Counted from the first letter of the stretch, positions 1 to 9,207 are shown. The stretch is 64,000 nt of DNA from JAWLBM01 sp041687675 (GCA_041687675.1 JAWLBM010000003.1:62001-126000), one strand, 5' to 3'. Numbers and translations: made by a program. The notes: generated by a model not told the origin, from the letters alone.

Positions 1-691
1 CGAGCGGCAGGGTGTTCCTGCTCCCGACCGTCAGCCAGCTGCGGGGGAACTCGTCATAGGACAGGGTGAAGCCGAACAGGGCGACCGCGATCATGCCCGG
101 GAACACGATGGGGACGACGACCTCCCTGACGCTCTGCCACTTGCTGGCGCCGAGGTCGAAGGACGCCTCCTCGTAGGACGGGCTCAGCCGGCCGAGCACG
201 GCGAACATGATGAGCAGGCCGAACGGCAGCGCCCAGGAGAGGTGCGTGCCGAGCGCGGAGGTGTACCAGGCCGCCGTCAGCCCGAGGTAGCGGAAGGTCA
301 CCAGCGTGCCGATCGACAGCACCAGCCCCGGCACGATGAGGCTCGCGATGGCCATGTAGAAGATGACGGTGGAGCCCTTGAAGCGGCGGCGGAAGGCGAA
401 GCCGGCGGTGACGGAGATCAGCACCGTCAGCACCATCACGGTCAGCGCCAGCGGCAGGGACCGCTGGAACGCCCCAACCACGTCGCCGGTGCGGCGGGGA
501 TTGAACAACTCGTCGAACCACATCAGCGACGGCTCGCGCAGCGGGAACACGAGCGAGCCCGACGGACCCTGGAACGACAGGATCAGCACCGAGATCATCG
601 GCCCGTAGAGGAAGATCACGAACAGCGTGAACAGCGTCGCGAGCACATAGAAGGTCCAGGGCCGCGGCCCGTAGCTGGTCGATGTCGACAT
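1..691 (-). CDS. ABC transporter inner-membrane permease (PotC-like), 3' end cut by window edge
   Basis: The reading frame runs open from an ATG at 691 to the window edge, so the C-terminus is missing. It begins MSTSTSYGPRPW, followed at once by a hydrophobic segment and then further membrane helices. Near the visible end it has an EAA-loop type motif (EEASFDLGASKWQSVREVVV), where such permeases contact their ATPase. This is the layout of PotC-like permeases of polyamine/opine importers. Its start lies one base beyond the stop of the next permease, so the two are co-transcribed and probably translationally coupled. The ATP-binding subunit is not in this window and may lie beyond the left edge. 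Family assignment is firm; the substrate is inferred only from context. Confidence 0.88.
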   Translation of the reverse strand, partial: MSTSTSYGPRPWTFYVLATLFTLFVIFLYGPMISVLILSFQGPSGSLVFPLREPSLMWFDELFNPRRTGDVVGAFQRSLPLALTVMVLTVLISVTAGFAFRRRFKGSTVIFYMAIASLIVPGLVLSIGTLVTFRYLGLTAAWYTSALGTHLSWALPFGLLIMFAVLGRLSPSYEEASFDLGASKWQSVREVVVPIVFPGMIAVALFGFTLSYDEFPRSWLTVGSRNTLPL

Positions 692-692
692 G

Positions 693-1571
693 TTACCTCA
701 CGAGTTCCTTCCGGACGTCGACCAGGCGGAAGATGGCGACGGCGATCAGAAGCACGATCACGAGGAGCAGCACGGCGTTGGCCGCGGCCCGCGGATAGTT
801 GAGGAACTGCAGGTCGTTGAAGATCCCCGAGGTGGCCGACCCCGAGAGGCCGCCGCTCATCACCGTGACGACGAAGAAGTCGCCCATCACCAGCGTGACG
901 ACGAAGAGCACGCCGAGGGCGATGCCGGTCTTGCAGAGCGGCAGCACAACGTTCCAGACGACGCCCCAGCGGGTCGCGCCGGCGTCGACGGCGGCCTCGA
1001 GCAGCGACTTGTCGATGCGCGCCATGGAGTTGAAGATCGGCACGATCATGAACAGCGTGAACAGGTGGACGTAGGCGACCACCACCGAGAAGTCGGAGTA
1101 GAGCAGCCAGTCCAGCGGCTCGTCGATCCAGCCGAGGTTGAGCAGGGCGCTGTTGATGAGCCCCTCGCGGCCGAGCACCGGGCGCCATGAGATCATCCGG
1201 ATGATGTTCGACGTCCAGAACGGCACCGTGCAGACGAGGAAGAGGCCGATCGCCACCAAGAGGTTGCGGACGTGGAACACCAGGAAGTAGGCGATCCAGA
1301 ACCCCAGCACGAAGGTGATCGCCAGCACGATCAGGGTGAACTTGATCGTCGAGAGGTAGAGCGTCCACGTGGTCTGGTTGGTGAACAGGTCGACGTAGTT
1401 CTGCAGCGTGAACTCGGCGACCACGCCGACCAGCATCTGGTAGCGGAAGAAGCTGACCAGCACGACCAGCGCGACCGGGATCGCGAAGAAGGCGACGAGG
1501 ACGATGGTCAGCGGCGTGACCTGCAGGTAGGTCGCCAGTGTGGCCCGGTTTCCCGCGGGGGCGGTGCTCAT
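693..1571 (-). CDS. ABC transporter inner-membrane permease (PotB-like)
   Basis: This 292-residue integral membrane protein is the partner of the downstream permease in a polyamine/opine-type ABC importer. The first membrane helix spans about residues 17-42, a PotB/PotC-type arrangement. The EAA loop reads LLEAAVDAGATRWGVVWNVV in the C-terminal half. I chose the ATG at 1571 (MSTAPAGNRATLATYLQ) because the frame upstream overlaps the binding-protein gene and has no family character. The gene lies 86 bp after the binding-protein gene and one base before the next permease. The substrate cannot be read from sequence; the neighbouring cyclodeaminase-like enzyme hints at an amino acid or opine-like amine. 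Confidence 0.9.
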   Translation of the reverse strand: MSTAPAGNRATLATYLQVTPLTIVLVAFFAIPVALVVLVSFFRYQMLVGVVAEFTLQNYVDLFTNQTTWTLYLSTIKFTLIVLAITFVLGFWIAYFLVFHVRNLLVAIGLFLVCTVPFWTSNIIRMISWRPVLGREGLINSALLNLGWIDEPLDWLLYSDFSVVVAYVHLFTLFMIVPIFNSMARIDKSLLEAAVDAGATRWGVVWNVVLPLCKTGIALGVLFVVTLVMGDFFVVTVMSGGLSGSATSGIFNDLQFLNYPRAAANAVLLLVIVLLIAVAIFRLVDVRKELVR

Positions 1572-1657
1572 GCGCGTCTCTCGAGGCTTTGACGGTACGG
1601 ACGCCAGCGGCGCGCGGCGGATCGCCCGCCGCGCGCCGGAACGGGTGTGGCGGCGGG

Positions 1658-2947
1658 TCAGGCCGCGTTGAACTCGTTCCACTTGGCGAACAGGAACTCG
1701 GCCTCGTCCATGAGGTTGTTCCACACCGCCACCCGGGCGAAGCGCTCCTCGTAGGAGCCGCCGTCGCGCACGTCGCCGGCCTCGTTGGTCTTCTCGCCGG
1801 TCGGGCTGGTGATCGGCGCGGTGGCCGGCTTGCCCTCGTAGAAGAAGCCCCGCTCGTTCTCGGTGAGGGCGGCCTTGGCGGTCTCGACGTTGGCGCTGTA
1901 GTAGCCCTGCTTGGCGATGAAGCCGCCGACCCAGCCGGAGTTGTACCAGTTGAGGTAGTCGTAGGCCGCGTCGAGCTTCATGCCGTCGAGGTGGTTCATC
2001 AGCGCGAGGCCGTTGCCCCAGCCGCGGTAGCCTTCCTTCAGCGGCTGGTAGACGCAGTTGATGCCCTGCGTGCGGACGGCGGTCACGGCCGGCGACCACA
2101 TCGACTGGATCACCACCTCGCCGGCGGCCATCAGGTTCACCGACTCGTCGAAGGTGTTCCAGAGCGCGCGGAAGTGGCCGTCACGCTTCAGCTCTATCAG
2201 CTTCTCGATGGTGGCGGAGATCTCGTCGCGGGTCGGGTTGCCCTTGTCGCTGTAGCTGAGGATGCCGGCCGCCTCGAAGGCCATCATGGCGTCCATGATC
2301 CCGTTGGTCGGGATGTTCTGGATCGCGGTCTTGCCCTTGAAGTCCGGCGAGATGAGATCGGCCCAGGTGGTGATCTCGCGGCCCGTGAGGTCGGGGCGGA
2401 TCCCCAGCGTGTCGGCGTTGTAGACGCTCGGCACGAAGGTCGCCCAGTCGGTCTTGCTGTTGGCGAAGGAGGTGGCGTCCCTCGCCTCGCGGTACATCAC
2501 CTCGATCGGCGCGTCGCCTTCCAGCGACACCGGCTTGCCGAGGAAGGTGCCCTCCGTATAGAGCGGCGTCAGCTGTCCCCAGTTGCCGATCCGCGGGATC
2601 TCGACCGCCTGGGTGACGCCCTGCGGCACCGCGAACTTGGCCTGCCAGATCTCCATGTCGGCGATGTCGATGGAGCCGGGGTCGTTGACCATGCGGTTCG
2701 TCAGGCCGGGGTGGTCGACGACGGTCATCTCGACGGTGAAGCCGAGGTCCTTGCTCGCCTGCCGGGCGATGTCCGGCAGCGTCGAGTAGGACATGCCGGT
2801 GTGGTTCAGGACAATGTCCTTGATGTTCTGGGCCCATACGGTGGGAAAGCCGGTGACGGCCGTCGCACCGGCGACCGCCGCGCCGCCCTTCAGGACCGTG
2901 CGGCGGGAAACGCCCTTGCCAGTTCGAGAACGATTGGAGCCTGCCAT
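1658..2947 (-). CDS. ABC transporter substrate-binding protein (PotD-like), Tat-exported
   Basis: This 429-residue periplasmic solute-binding protein belongs to the family 1 / spermidine-putrescine-like group. The N-terminus has a twin-arginine signal (SRRTVLKGG, residues 14-22) and a hydrophobic stretch ending near FPTVWAQ, residue 40, a likely cleavage site. I chose the ATG at 2947 because the Tat signal begins just after it and a purine-rich GGGGAG lies upstream. It is the first gene of the importer operon and is transcribed away from the LysR gene, which probably controls it. Tat export suggests the protein folds, or binds its ligand, before export, though many proteins of this family in alphaproteobacteria use Tat. 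The ligand is unknown. Confidence 0.9.
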   Translation of the reverse strand: MAGSNRSRTGKGVSRRTVLKGGAAVAGATAVTGFPTVWAQNIKDIVLNHTGMSYSTLPDIARQASKDLGFTVEMTVVDHPGLTNRMVNDPGSIDIADMEIWQAKFAVPQGVTQAVEIPRIGNWGQLTPLYTEGTFLGKPVSLEGDAPIEVMYREARDATSFANSKTDWATFVPSVYNADTLGIRPDLTGREITTWADLISPDFKGKTAIQNIPTNGIMDAMMAFEAAGILSYSDKGNPTRDEISATIEKLIELKRDGHFRALWNTFDESVNLMAAGEVVIQSMWSPAVTAVRTQGINCVYQPLKEGYRGWGNGLALMNHLDGMKLDAAYDYLNWYNSGWVGGFIAKQGYYSANVETAKAALTENERGFFYEGKPATAPITSPTGEKTNEAGDVRDGGSYEERFARVAVWNNLMDEAEFLFAKWNEFNAA

Positions 2948-3373
2948 CTCTTCTACTCCCCTTCCGGTTCGTGAAACCCCTCGGAGTGCACTTCCCGAGG
3001 GTTGCCGGCGTCCCCCTCGGCTGTTGCCGGGCGGATCTCGTTCGTGGGCTTCCGGCACGCGGGCATGCGCCCCGGCCCACCATTGATGCCGTTTTCGACT
3101 TCGTCGGATGCGGGGCTGGAAGGAGACGGCGGGTGCCGGGGTCATGAAGCGACGGTCCCGACGGCGAAGCACCCAAGCCCAGCAACAACAGGTCGCTAAG
3201 CATCGGGCAAATCCGCCCTATTTTATTCGGACCCTGAACCGCGCGACTCCATCGACGTCCTCGCCTCACACATCTGACGTTCGCCATATAAGCCTAATCC
3301 AATTTGGTAGACAGTCTGATGCGGTTTGTGAAATAATTTTTTGGTGGCGGATTGATCAGCCGACGGCATCAAT
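2948..3373. other. divergent intergenic region between importer operon and lysR-type gene
   Basis: These 426 bp hold no convincing gene. The half nearer the LysR gene (about 3215-3365) is clearly richer in A and T than its surroundings, as expected for back-to-back promoters and a LysR-type operator. The near-palindrome CCAATTTGG (3299-3307) and the A/T run at 3331-3343 fall in this part. I could not fix -35/-10 boxes or a T-N11-A operator with confidence. Confidence 0.5.
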
Positions 3374-4315
3374 ATGCGTTTCGAACTCAGGCACCTTGCC
3401 ACCTTCGGGGCCGTGGCCGAAGAGCTCAACTTCCGGCGCGCCGCCGAGCGCCTCTCCATGGCCCAGCCGGCGGTGAGCCGGATCGTGATGGAGCTGGAGG
3501 ACCAGCTCGGCGTGAAGCTGCTCGAGCGCACGACGCGCAAGGTCCGCCTGACAGCGGCCGGCCGCTACCTGCTCGAGGAGACCCGCGAGATCCTCGGCCG
3601 GGTCGAGGTGGCCGGGCACACGGCCCGCCTGCTCGCCAGCGGCACCAAGGCCATCCTCAGGGTCGGCTACACGACAATCACCGGCCACTCGCTGGTGCCG
3701 GACATCACCCGCGAGTTCCGCCGCGCCAACCCCGACGTGCGGCTGGAGCTCACCTACCTCACCTCTCCCGCCCAGCGCGACATGATCCTGCAGCACGAGA
3801 TCGACCTCGGCTTCATCGAGGGGTCGTTCCCGAGCCCGGAGATCGAGACCCGGGCGGTGGCGCGCCACGAACTGGTGGTGCTGCTGCCCTCGGGCCATCC
3901 GCTGGCGATGAAGGACAGGATCACGGTGGAGGAGCTCTCGCGGGAGCGCCTGGTGCTGGGCACGCCCGCCGAGTGGCCGACCTTCCGCCGGGTGATCGTG
4001 GACGCCTTCCAGAACGCCGGGCAGGTGCTGAGGGTCTACCAGGAGGCCTCAAGCCTGACCGGCATCCTCGGCCTCGTGACGGCCGACGTGGGCGTCACCG
4101 TCTTCTGCGGGATCCCCCGCTTCTGCGCCAGCGGAGCGGTGATCCCGCGCCCGCTGGTGACGGACCCGCCGATCGTGGTCGAGACGCACCTCGCCTGGCG
4201 CCGGTCGGCCATGAGCGAGGCGATGCGACGTTTCGTGGAGACCAGCGAGCGGGTGGCCGCCGGCTATCTGGCGATCGGGCGTCCCTACGGACTGGAGGGC
4301 GTTCCGGCGGCGTGA
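3374..4315 (+). CDS. LysR-family transcriptional regulator
   Basis: This 313-residue LysR-type regulator has an N-terminal winged helix-turn-helix in about the first 60 residues (FGAVAEELNFRRAAERLSMA, then QPAVSRIVMELEDQLGVKLL). A two-lobed effector-binding domain fills the rest. It is divergent from the importer operon and lies 26 bp upstream of an ornithine cyclodeaminase-like gene in the same direction. The usual model for this layout is co-inducer-dependent control of both the divergent importer and its own operon. The effector is probably the transported compound or its breakdown product, which is inference from position. Confidence 0.93.
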   Translation: MRFELRHLATFGAVAEELNFRRAAERLSMAQPAVSRIVMELEDQLGVKLLERTTRKVRLTAAGRYLLEETREILGRVEVAGHTARLLASGTKAILRVGYTTITGHSLVPDITREFRRANPDVRLELTYLTSPAQRDMILQHEIDLGFIEGSFPSPEIETRAVARHELVVLLPSGHPLAMKDRITVEELSRERLVLGTPAEWPTFRRVIVDAFQNAGQVLRVYQEASSLTGILGLVTADVGVTVFCGIPRFCASGAVIPRPLVTDPPIVVETHLAWRRSAMSEAMRRFVETSERVAAGYLAIGRPYGLEGVPAA

Positions 4316-4341
4316 CGGGCACGGGATGAAGGAGAGAGACC

Positions 4342-5355
4342 ATGGAGAACTGGGCGAACCGGAAGACGCTGATCCTCGGGCGGAACGAGATGATCGGGCT
4401 TCTGACCCCCGCTGAGTACAACCAGTGCGTCGAGCAGGCCTACCGGATGCACGGCGAGGGCCGCTACTACATGGACCCGAAGGGCCACATCGTGCTCGAC
4501 CGGTTCCCCGGCGAATGGGAGGCGATGCCCTCCTACATCGAGGAGCCCCACGCCGCCGCCTGCAAGTGGGTGTCGATCCGCGAATGGAACCGCGAGCGGT
4601 TCAACCTGCCGACGGTCTTCTCGATCCTCATCTACACCGAGCCGGAGACCGGGTTCCCGCTGGCGATCGTCGACGGCAGCTACCACACGGTGATGCGGAC
4701 CGGATCCGCCGCCGCCGTCTCCGCCAAGTGGATGGCGCGCAAGGACAGCCGCAAGCTCGCCATCGTCGGGGCCGGCCACATGGCGGAGGGGGCCCTCGCC
4801 ACCTGCAACGAGGTCTTCCCCTGGACCGAGGTGCGGATCTGGAGCCGCAGCCGGTCGACGCTGGACGGCTTCGTCAAGGAGCAGCAGCCGAAGTACGACG
4901 GCTTCGAGCTGAAGCCGTCCACCGATCTCGAGCAGGTGGTCCGCGGGGCGGACGTGGTCGTCACGCTGACGCCCGCCCGCGGCCCGATCGTGATGGCCGA
5001 CTGGATCTCCCCGGGAACCCACATCGCCGCCGTCGGCGCCGACAAGAAGGGGGACCAGGAACTGGAGGGCCGGATCCTCCAGGGCGCCCGCATTTTCGTC
5101 GATGACATCCGCCAGTGCCGCACCGACGGCGAGATCAACGTGCCGCTCTCGGAGGGGCTCATCACCGAGGCTGACATCGCCGGCGAGATCGGCGAGGTCG
5201 TCACCGGCCGCAAGCCCGGCCGCACGTCGGACGACCAGATCACCATCTTCGACAGCACGGGGATCGCTTTGCAGGACTCCGCGACGGTGCCGCTGGAATA
5301 CGAGCGGGCCATGGCGGCCGGCGTCGGCATCGAGAAGAAGATGATCTCCACCTGA
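4342..5355 (+). CDS. ornithine cyclodeaminase / mu-crystallin family protein
   Basis: This 337-residue NAD(P)-dependent enzyme belongs to the ornithine cyclodeaminase/mu-crystallin family, which also includes alanine dehydrogenases, ketimine reductases and opine-type dehydrogenases. A substrate-side segment is followed by RTGSAAA at about 119-125 and a Rossmann motif GAGHMA at 143-148. An AGAGKGA-style opening (AIVGAGHMAEGAL) and later GADVVVTLTPA fit the dinucleotide-binding half. It sits 26 bp after the LysR gene, with GAAGGAGAGAG just before its ATG. Together with the divergent importer it suggests uptake and breakdown of an amino acid, imino acid or opine. The actual reaction cannot be told from sequence. 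Confidence 0.88.
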   Translation: MENWANRKTLILGRNEMIGLLTPAEYNQCVEQAYRMHGEGRYYMDPKGHIVLDRFPGEWEAMPSYIEEPHAAACKWVSIREWNRERFNLPTVFSILIYTEPETGFPLAIVDGSYHTVMRTGSAAAVSAKWMARKDSRKLAIVGAGHMAEGALATCNEVFPWTEVRIWSRSRSTLDGFVKEQQPKYDGFELKPSTDLEQVVRGADVVVTLTPARGPIVMADWISPGTHIAAVGADKKGDQELEGRILQGARIFVDDIRQCRTDGEINVPLSEGLITEADIAGEIGEVVTGRKPGRTSDDQITIFDSTGIALQDSATVPLEYERAMAAGVGIEKKMIST

Positions 5356-5497
5356 GCGGACGATGGCGGCCGGACCCGGTCCGGCCGCCTCGCATGCACC
5401 CCGTCAAGGTCCGCGGCCTCCCGATGCGTTCCGCTTCGTGCCGGAAACTCGCAACAGGGCGCCAGTCGCCGCATGGATTTTCCTAAAACTACTTAGA

Positions 5498-5527
5498 TTG
5501 CTCCCAACTTTGACTCTCGAATATTTT
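5498..5527 (+). promoter_or_regulatory. candidate promoter of the small exported protein gene
   Basis: TTGCTC (5498-5503) and TATTTT (5522-5527) are separated by 18 bp inside a strikingly A/T-rich patch (about 5476-5545). They lie some 85 bp upstream of the start at 5612. The fit to a housekeeping promoter is moderate. Confidence 0.3.
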
Positions 5528-5611
5528 CCTCCGTTTTGCGCCTGGTCCCGGGCTCTGGTAGCGTGTCCTCTGCGGTGCCGCCTTCTCTCACCCTTGCCGC
5601 GGAGGAAGGCC

Positions 5612-5884
5612 ATGAAGTTCACGATCGCACTTCTGCTCGGGTCGATGGCGATGATCGTCGGCGCCCCGGCCGAGGAAACCGGGAACGATGCTGCAGGGGT
5701 CACCTGCCTGCAGGAAGTTGACTGCTCCTTCGAGGTGTCGCGAGACCGGCTCGAAACTCTCGGGTATTCGCAGGTTGCGATGATCGACGACAATCCCCTT
5801 CACCTGACGGCAATCGATGAGGCTGGCGCGCAGGTGAGGATCGACGTCGATCCCCAGACCGGGCAATTCGAGGTCGGCGAATAG
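5612..5884 (+). CDS. small exported PepSY-like protein
   Basis: This 90-residue protein opens with a Sec-type signal peptide (MKFTIALLLGSMAMIVGAPA). The mature part has one pair of cysteines in CLQEVDC and a short segment, DRLETLGYSQVAMI, then VRIDVDPQTGQFEV. That pattern resembles a single PepSY-type fold, in which a helix and beta strands end in 'D..TG.v'. I chose the ATG at 5612 because GGAGGAA stands six bases upstream and the signal peptide starts there. It is flanked by gaps of about 200-250 bp and looks monocistronic. The function is unknown. A PepSY-like role in the periplasm, such as protease inhibition or binding, is only a guess. Confidence 0.6.
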   Translation: MKFTIALLLGSMAMIVGAPAEETGNDAAGVTCLQEVDCSFEVSRDRLETLGYSQVAMIDDNPLHLTAIDEAGAQVRIDVDPQTGQFEVGE

Positions 5885-6092
5885 ACCGCGCCCCGGCGTG
5901 GACGACGGCCTGAGGGCCTTCGATCGGGCCGGCAGGACCGGTCGGCGCGCCGAGGGCGGCCGGGTTCCATCCGGTCGCGCCCTCCCGCGCATGCCCCCGG
6001 CTCGGCGCCGAACTTCGCGCTTCGCCCCCGCGCCGGATTGCGGTAGCCGTTGAACCTTGCGGCGCGAGGGCCGCAGGGTTCGGGGGCTTGGC

Positions 6093-7724
6093 ATGGGCGA
6101 GGTCGTCATCGGCGTGGACGTGGGCACGGGCAGCGCACGGGCGGGGGTGTTCGACCTCTCCGGACGGCTGCTCGGGGCGGCAAAGCACCCGATCCGGATC
6201 TGGCACGAGCCCGGCGAGCGGGTGGAGCAGTCCTCGGACGATATCTGGCGCGCCTGCCTCGCCGCCGTCCGCGCCGCCGTCGCCGAGGCGGGGGTCGCGC
6301 CCGGCGACGTCCGCGGCCTCGGCTTCGACGCGACCTGCTCGATGGTGGTGCTCGACCCGGCCGGCCGCTCGCTGCCGGTCGGGCCGCACGGTGAGGCGGA
6401 GCGCGACGTCATCGTCTGGATGGACCACCGGGCGGTCGCCGAGACGCGGCGGGTGAACGCGGGCGGCCATTCGGTGCTCGCCTTCGTCGGCGGCGCCATC
6501 TCGCCGGAGATGCAGGTGCCGAAGCTGATGTGGCTGAAGGCCCACATGCCGGCGACCTACGCCGCGGCCGGGCACTTCCTCGACCTTTCGGACTTCCTCA
6601 CCTTCCGCGCCACCGGCAGCCTCGCCCGGTCCGCCTGCACGGTCACCTGCAAGTGGACCTACCTCGCCCACGAGGGCCGATTCGACGACGAGTTCCTACG
6701 CGCCGTCGGCCTCGAGGACCTCGCCGAGGGCGGCCGCGCCCGCATCGGCGCCGAGGTGGTCGATCCCGGAACGCCGCAGGGCGCCGGCCTCGACGCCCGC
6801 GCGGCCGGGGAACTCGGCCTTCTCGCCGGCACGCCGGTGGCGGCCTCGCTGATCGACGCCCACGCCGGCGCCGTCGGCACCCTCGGCAGCGAGGACGGGC
6901 CCGGCGGGCGGGTCGCCTACATCATGGGCACTTCCGCCTGCATCATGGCGTCGACGCCGGACGCCGCCTTCGTACCGGGGGTCTGGGGCCCCTACTACGC
7001 GGCGCTGATGCCCGGCGCCTGGCTGAACGAGGGCGGCCAATCCGCCGCGGGCGCCGCGGTGGACCACCTGGTGCGCAGCTCTCCGGCCTTCGGGGAGGCG
7101 AGCGCGGCGGCGGCGGCGGAGGGCCTCGACGTCCTCAAGTACCTGGAGGCGAGGGTGGTCGCCCGTGCCGGCGGGCTCGGCGACGTCGCCCGGATCGCCG
7201 GCAACGTCCATGTGCTGCCCGATCTCCTCGGCAACCGCTCCCCGCATGCCGACCCGGACGCCCGGGGCGTGGTCGCCGGGCTCGGCCTCGACGCCTCGCA
7301 GGCGGCGCTGGAGCAGCTTTACGTCGCCGCGCTGTGCGGCCTCGGCTACGCCACCGCGGAGGCGATCGAGGCGATGCGCGCGGCCGGCGTGCCCTGCGAG
7401 ACGCTGGTGGTGAGCGGCGGCGCGAGCCGCAGCGCCCTGGTGCGGCGGATCCTCGCCGACGCGACCGGAATGCCGGTGGCCGTGCCGGCGACGCCGGAGC
7501 CGGTGCTGCTCGGCTCGGCGATGCTCGGCGCCGTCGCGGCGGGGCTCCATCCGGACCTGCCGGCGGCGATGCGGGCGATGTCGCGGATCGCGGAAACGGT
7601 GGAGCCGGCGGGCAGCGCCGTCGCCGACCTCCATTCCGCCCGCCGCCGCGTGTTCGACAGCCTGCGCCGGCTCGACCGCGAGGCGCGGGAGATCATGCGT
7701 CCCTTCTCGCTCCCGGACGGGTGA
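6093..7724 (+). CDS. FGGY-family pentulose kinase (D-ribulokinase type)
   Basis: This 543-residue sugar kinase has the ASKHA fold. It starts with the phosphate-1 loop VIGVDVGTGSARAGVF, carries GLGFDATCSMVVLD in the N-terminal lobe and WMDHRA downstream of it. In the C-terminal lobe it has the glycine-rich ATP-binding segment VVSGGASRSALVRRILADAT. The length and the 'GFDATCS' segment fit the D-ribulokinase/FGGY pentulose kinase branch rather than xylulokinase or glycerol kinase. I chose the ATG at 6093, which directly precedes the phosphate-1 strand; an upstream in-frame start would add 12 residues without family character. No transporter or isomerase gene adjoins it, so the pathway is not clear from context. 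Confidence 0.88.
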   Translation: MGEVVIGVDVGTGSARAGVFDLSGRLLGAAKHPIRIWHEPGERVEQSSDDIWRACLAAVRAAVAEAGVAPGDVRGLGFDATCSMVVLDPAGRSLPVGPHGEAERDVIVWMDHRAVAETRRVNAGGHSVLAFVGGAISPEMQVPKLMWLKAHMPATYAAAGHFLDLSDFLTFRATGSLARSACTVTCKWTYLAHEGRFDDEFLRAVGLEDLAEGGRARIGAEVVDPGTPQGAGLDARAAGELGLLAGTPVAASLIDAHAGAVGTLGSEDGPGGRVAYIMGTSACIMASTPDAAFVPGVWGPYYAALMPGAWLNEGGQSAAGAAVDHLVRSSPAFGEASAAAAAEGLDVLKYLEARVVARAGGLGDVARIAGNVHVLPDLLGNRSPHADPDARGVVAGLGLDASQAALEQLYVAALCGLGYATAEAIEAMRAAGVPCETLVVSGGASRSALVRRILADATGMPVAVPATPEPVLLGSAMLGAVAAGLHPDLPAAMRAMSRIAETVEPAGSAVADLHSARRRVFDSLRRLDREAREIMRPFSLPDG

Positions 7725-7855
7725 TCTCGACATCGTGACCGACCGGAACTTGCCGCCGAGCCTCCGGTTGATCACATGATGAAAAAGCGGCCTTGCGCGC
7801 GGCGCGATCACCCGTGCCGCCTCCCGCGGGGCCGACCAGAACCGCCGGGACCCGC

Positions 7856-8305
7856 ATGTTCGACACGCTGAAATCGCTGTTCACCGACCAGGCCCGGCGC
7901 GACGAGCCGCCGGCCATGGACGAGCGGCTCGCCACGGCAGCCTTGCTGGTGCACACCATCGCCGTGGACGGCGACGTGAAGCCGAAGGAGCGGACCGTGC
8001 TCCACGAGGCGCTGACCCGGCACTTCGGCCTCAGCCGGTCGGAGGCGGACACCCTCATCGAGCGCGCCCGCGAGCGCGACGCCGAGGCGGTGGACCTCTA
8101 CGGCTTCACCAGCGTGCTCAAGCGCAGCCTCGAGCCCGAGGGCCGCGAGCGGGTCATCGAGATGATGTGGGAAATCATCTACGCCGATGGCGGCGTCCAC
8201 GAGTTCGAGGACAACATGGTCTGGCGGGTGGCCGAACTGCTCGGTGTCTCCGCCCGCGACCGGATCCGGCTGCGCAAGCGCATCGAGGCCCGCGGCGCCG
8301 GCTGA
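7856..8305 (+). CDS. TerB-like (tellurite resistance B family) protein
   Basis: This 149-residue all-helical protein has the TerB fold. Its features are MDERLATAALLVHTIAVDGDVKPKER near the start, where VDGDV is the acidic metal-binding turn of the family, and the mirrored EIIYADGGVHEFED near residue 105. I chose the ATG at 7856 (MFDTLKSLFTD) since the family usually starts with an amphipathic helix of this sort; an earlier in-frame start at 7793 adds only Pro/Arg-rich sequence. Despite its name, the family is widespread and rarely linked to tellurite. Its role here is unknown. It is followed 54 bp later by a glutamine amidotransferase. Confidence 0.82.
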   Translation: MFDTLKSLFTDQARRDEPPAMDERLATAALLVHTIAVDGDVKPKERTVLHEALTRHFGLSRSEADTLIERARERDAEAVDLYGFTSVLKRSLEPEGRERVIEMMWEIIYADGGVHEFEDNMVWRVAELLGVSARDRIRLRKRIEARGAG

Positions 8306-8359
8306 GGCGCAACGCACCTGCCGCCTTTTCTCCGGCGCAGCATTCGCTACATTGTCGAT

Positions 8360-9145
8360 ATGCGCCAGATCATCACGCCTTCCGTCACGCCGATGGCGCG
8401 GCGGCCCAGAATCCTCATCGTGCTGCACCAGGAGACATCCAGCCCCGGCCGCGTCGGCGATGCGCTGGTGCGCCGCGGCTACGCGCTCGACATCCGCCGG
8501 CCCCGATTCGGCGACCCGCTGCCCGCCACCATGGCCGACCACGCCGGCGCCGTGATCTTCGGCGGGCCGATGAGCGCCAACGACCCGGAGCACTTCATCC
8601 GCGCCGAGATCACCTGGGTGAAGGTGCCGCTCAAGGAGGAGAAGCCCTTCCTCGGCATCTGCCTCGGCGCTCAGATGCTGGCGAAGCACCTCGGCGGCCA
8701 GGTCATGGCCCACCACGCCGGGATGGCGGAGATCGGCTACTACGCCATCGAGGCGACGGAGCACGGCCGCAGGATGGTGGCCGACTGGCCGGCCCACGTC
8801 TACCAGTGGCACCGGGAGGGCTTCGACCTGCCGCTCGGCTCCACCCTGCTCGCCCGCGGCGAGATGTTCGAGAACCAGGCCTTCCGCGTCGGCCCCGCCG
8901 CCTACGGCATCCAGTTCCACCCGGAACTCACCTACGCGATGATGAACCGCTGGACCGTCCACGGCGCCGAACGGCTGGCGCTGCCCGGCGCCCAGGGCCG
9001 GCACCACCATTTCCACGGGCGGCGGCTGCATGACGCGCCGGTCAAGGCCTGGCTCGACCGTTTCCTCGACGCCTGGCTGGCGCCGCCCTCGGACCGGCCC
9101 GAGGCCGAGCCCCGGGCGGCGACGCCGATCGCCATTCCGGTCTGA
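8360..9145 (+). CDS. class I glutamine amidotransferase domain protein
   Basis: This 261-residue stand-alone class I glutamine amidotransferase carries the nucleophile elbow GICLGAQ with Cys101 and the distal pair H187 and E189 in YGIQFHPEL, so the triad is complete. The early segment VIFGGPMSAND fits the oxyanion-side loop. No synthetase domain is fused to it. The closest annotated groups are GMP synthase-like amidotransferases and gamma-glutamyl hydrolases acting on small amides; the substrate cannot be told. An internal ATG at 8393 (MARRPRILIVL) starts right at the first beta strand and could be the true start. It ends 86 bp before the convergent leuC terminator. Confidence 0.85.
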   Translation: MRQIITPSVTPMARRPRILIVLHQETSSPGRVGDALVRRGYALDIRRPRFGDPLPATMADHAGAVIFGGPMSANDPEHFIRAEITWVKVPLKEEKPFLGICLGAQMLAKHLGGQVMAHHAGMAEIGYYAIEATEHGRRMVADWPAHVYQWHREGFDLPLGSTLLARGEMFENQAFRVGPAAYGIQFHPELTYAMMNRWTVHGAERLALPGAQGRHHHFHGRRLHDAPVKAWLDRFLDAWLAPPSDRPEAEPRAATPIAIPV

Positions 9146-9173
9146 CGGCGCCCGGGCGGACGATCGCATGCAA

Positions 9174-9207
9174 CGAAAAGCGCCGGGGAGATCCCTCTCC
9201 CCGGCGC
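9174..9207 (-). terminator. intrinsic terminator of leuC
   Basis: A perfect 12-bp stem (9180-9191 with 9196-9207, four-base loop) is followed, in the leuC direction, by CTTTTC. The other direction lacks a T-run, so it mainly serves leuC, though the hairpin may also stop transcripts of the convergent amidotransferase gene. Confidence 0.85.

Noticed and set aside
7856..8305. Tellurite resistance operon
   Set aside because: Only a TerB-like protein is present; no terC, terD or related genes adjoin it.
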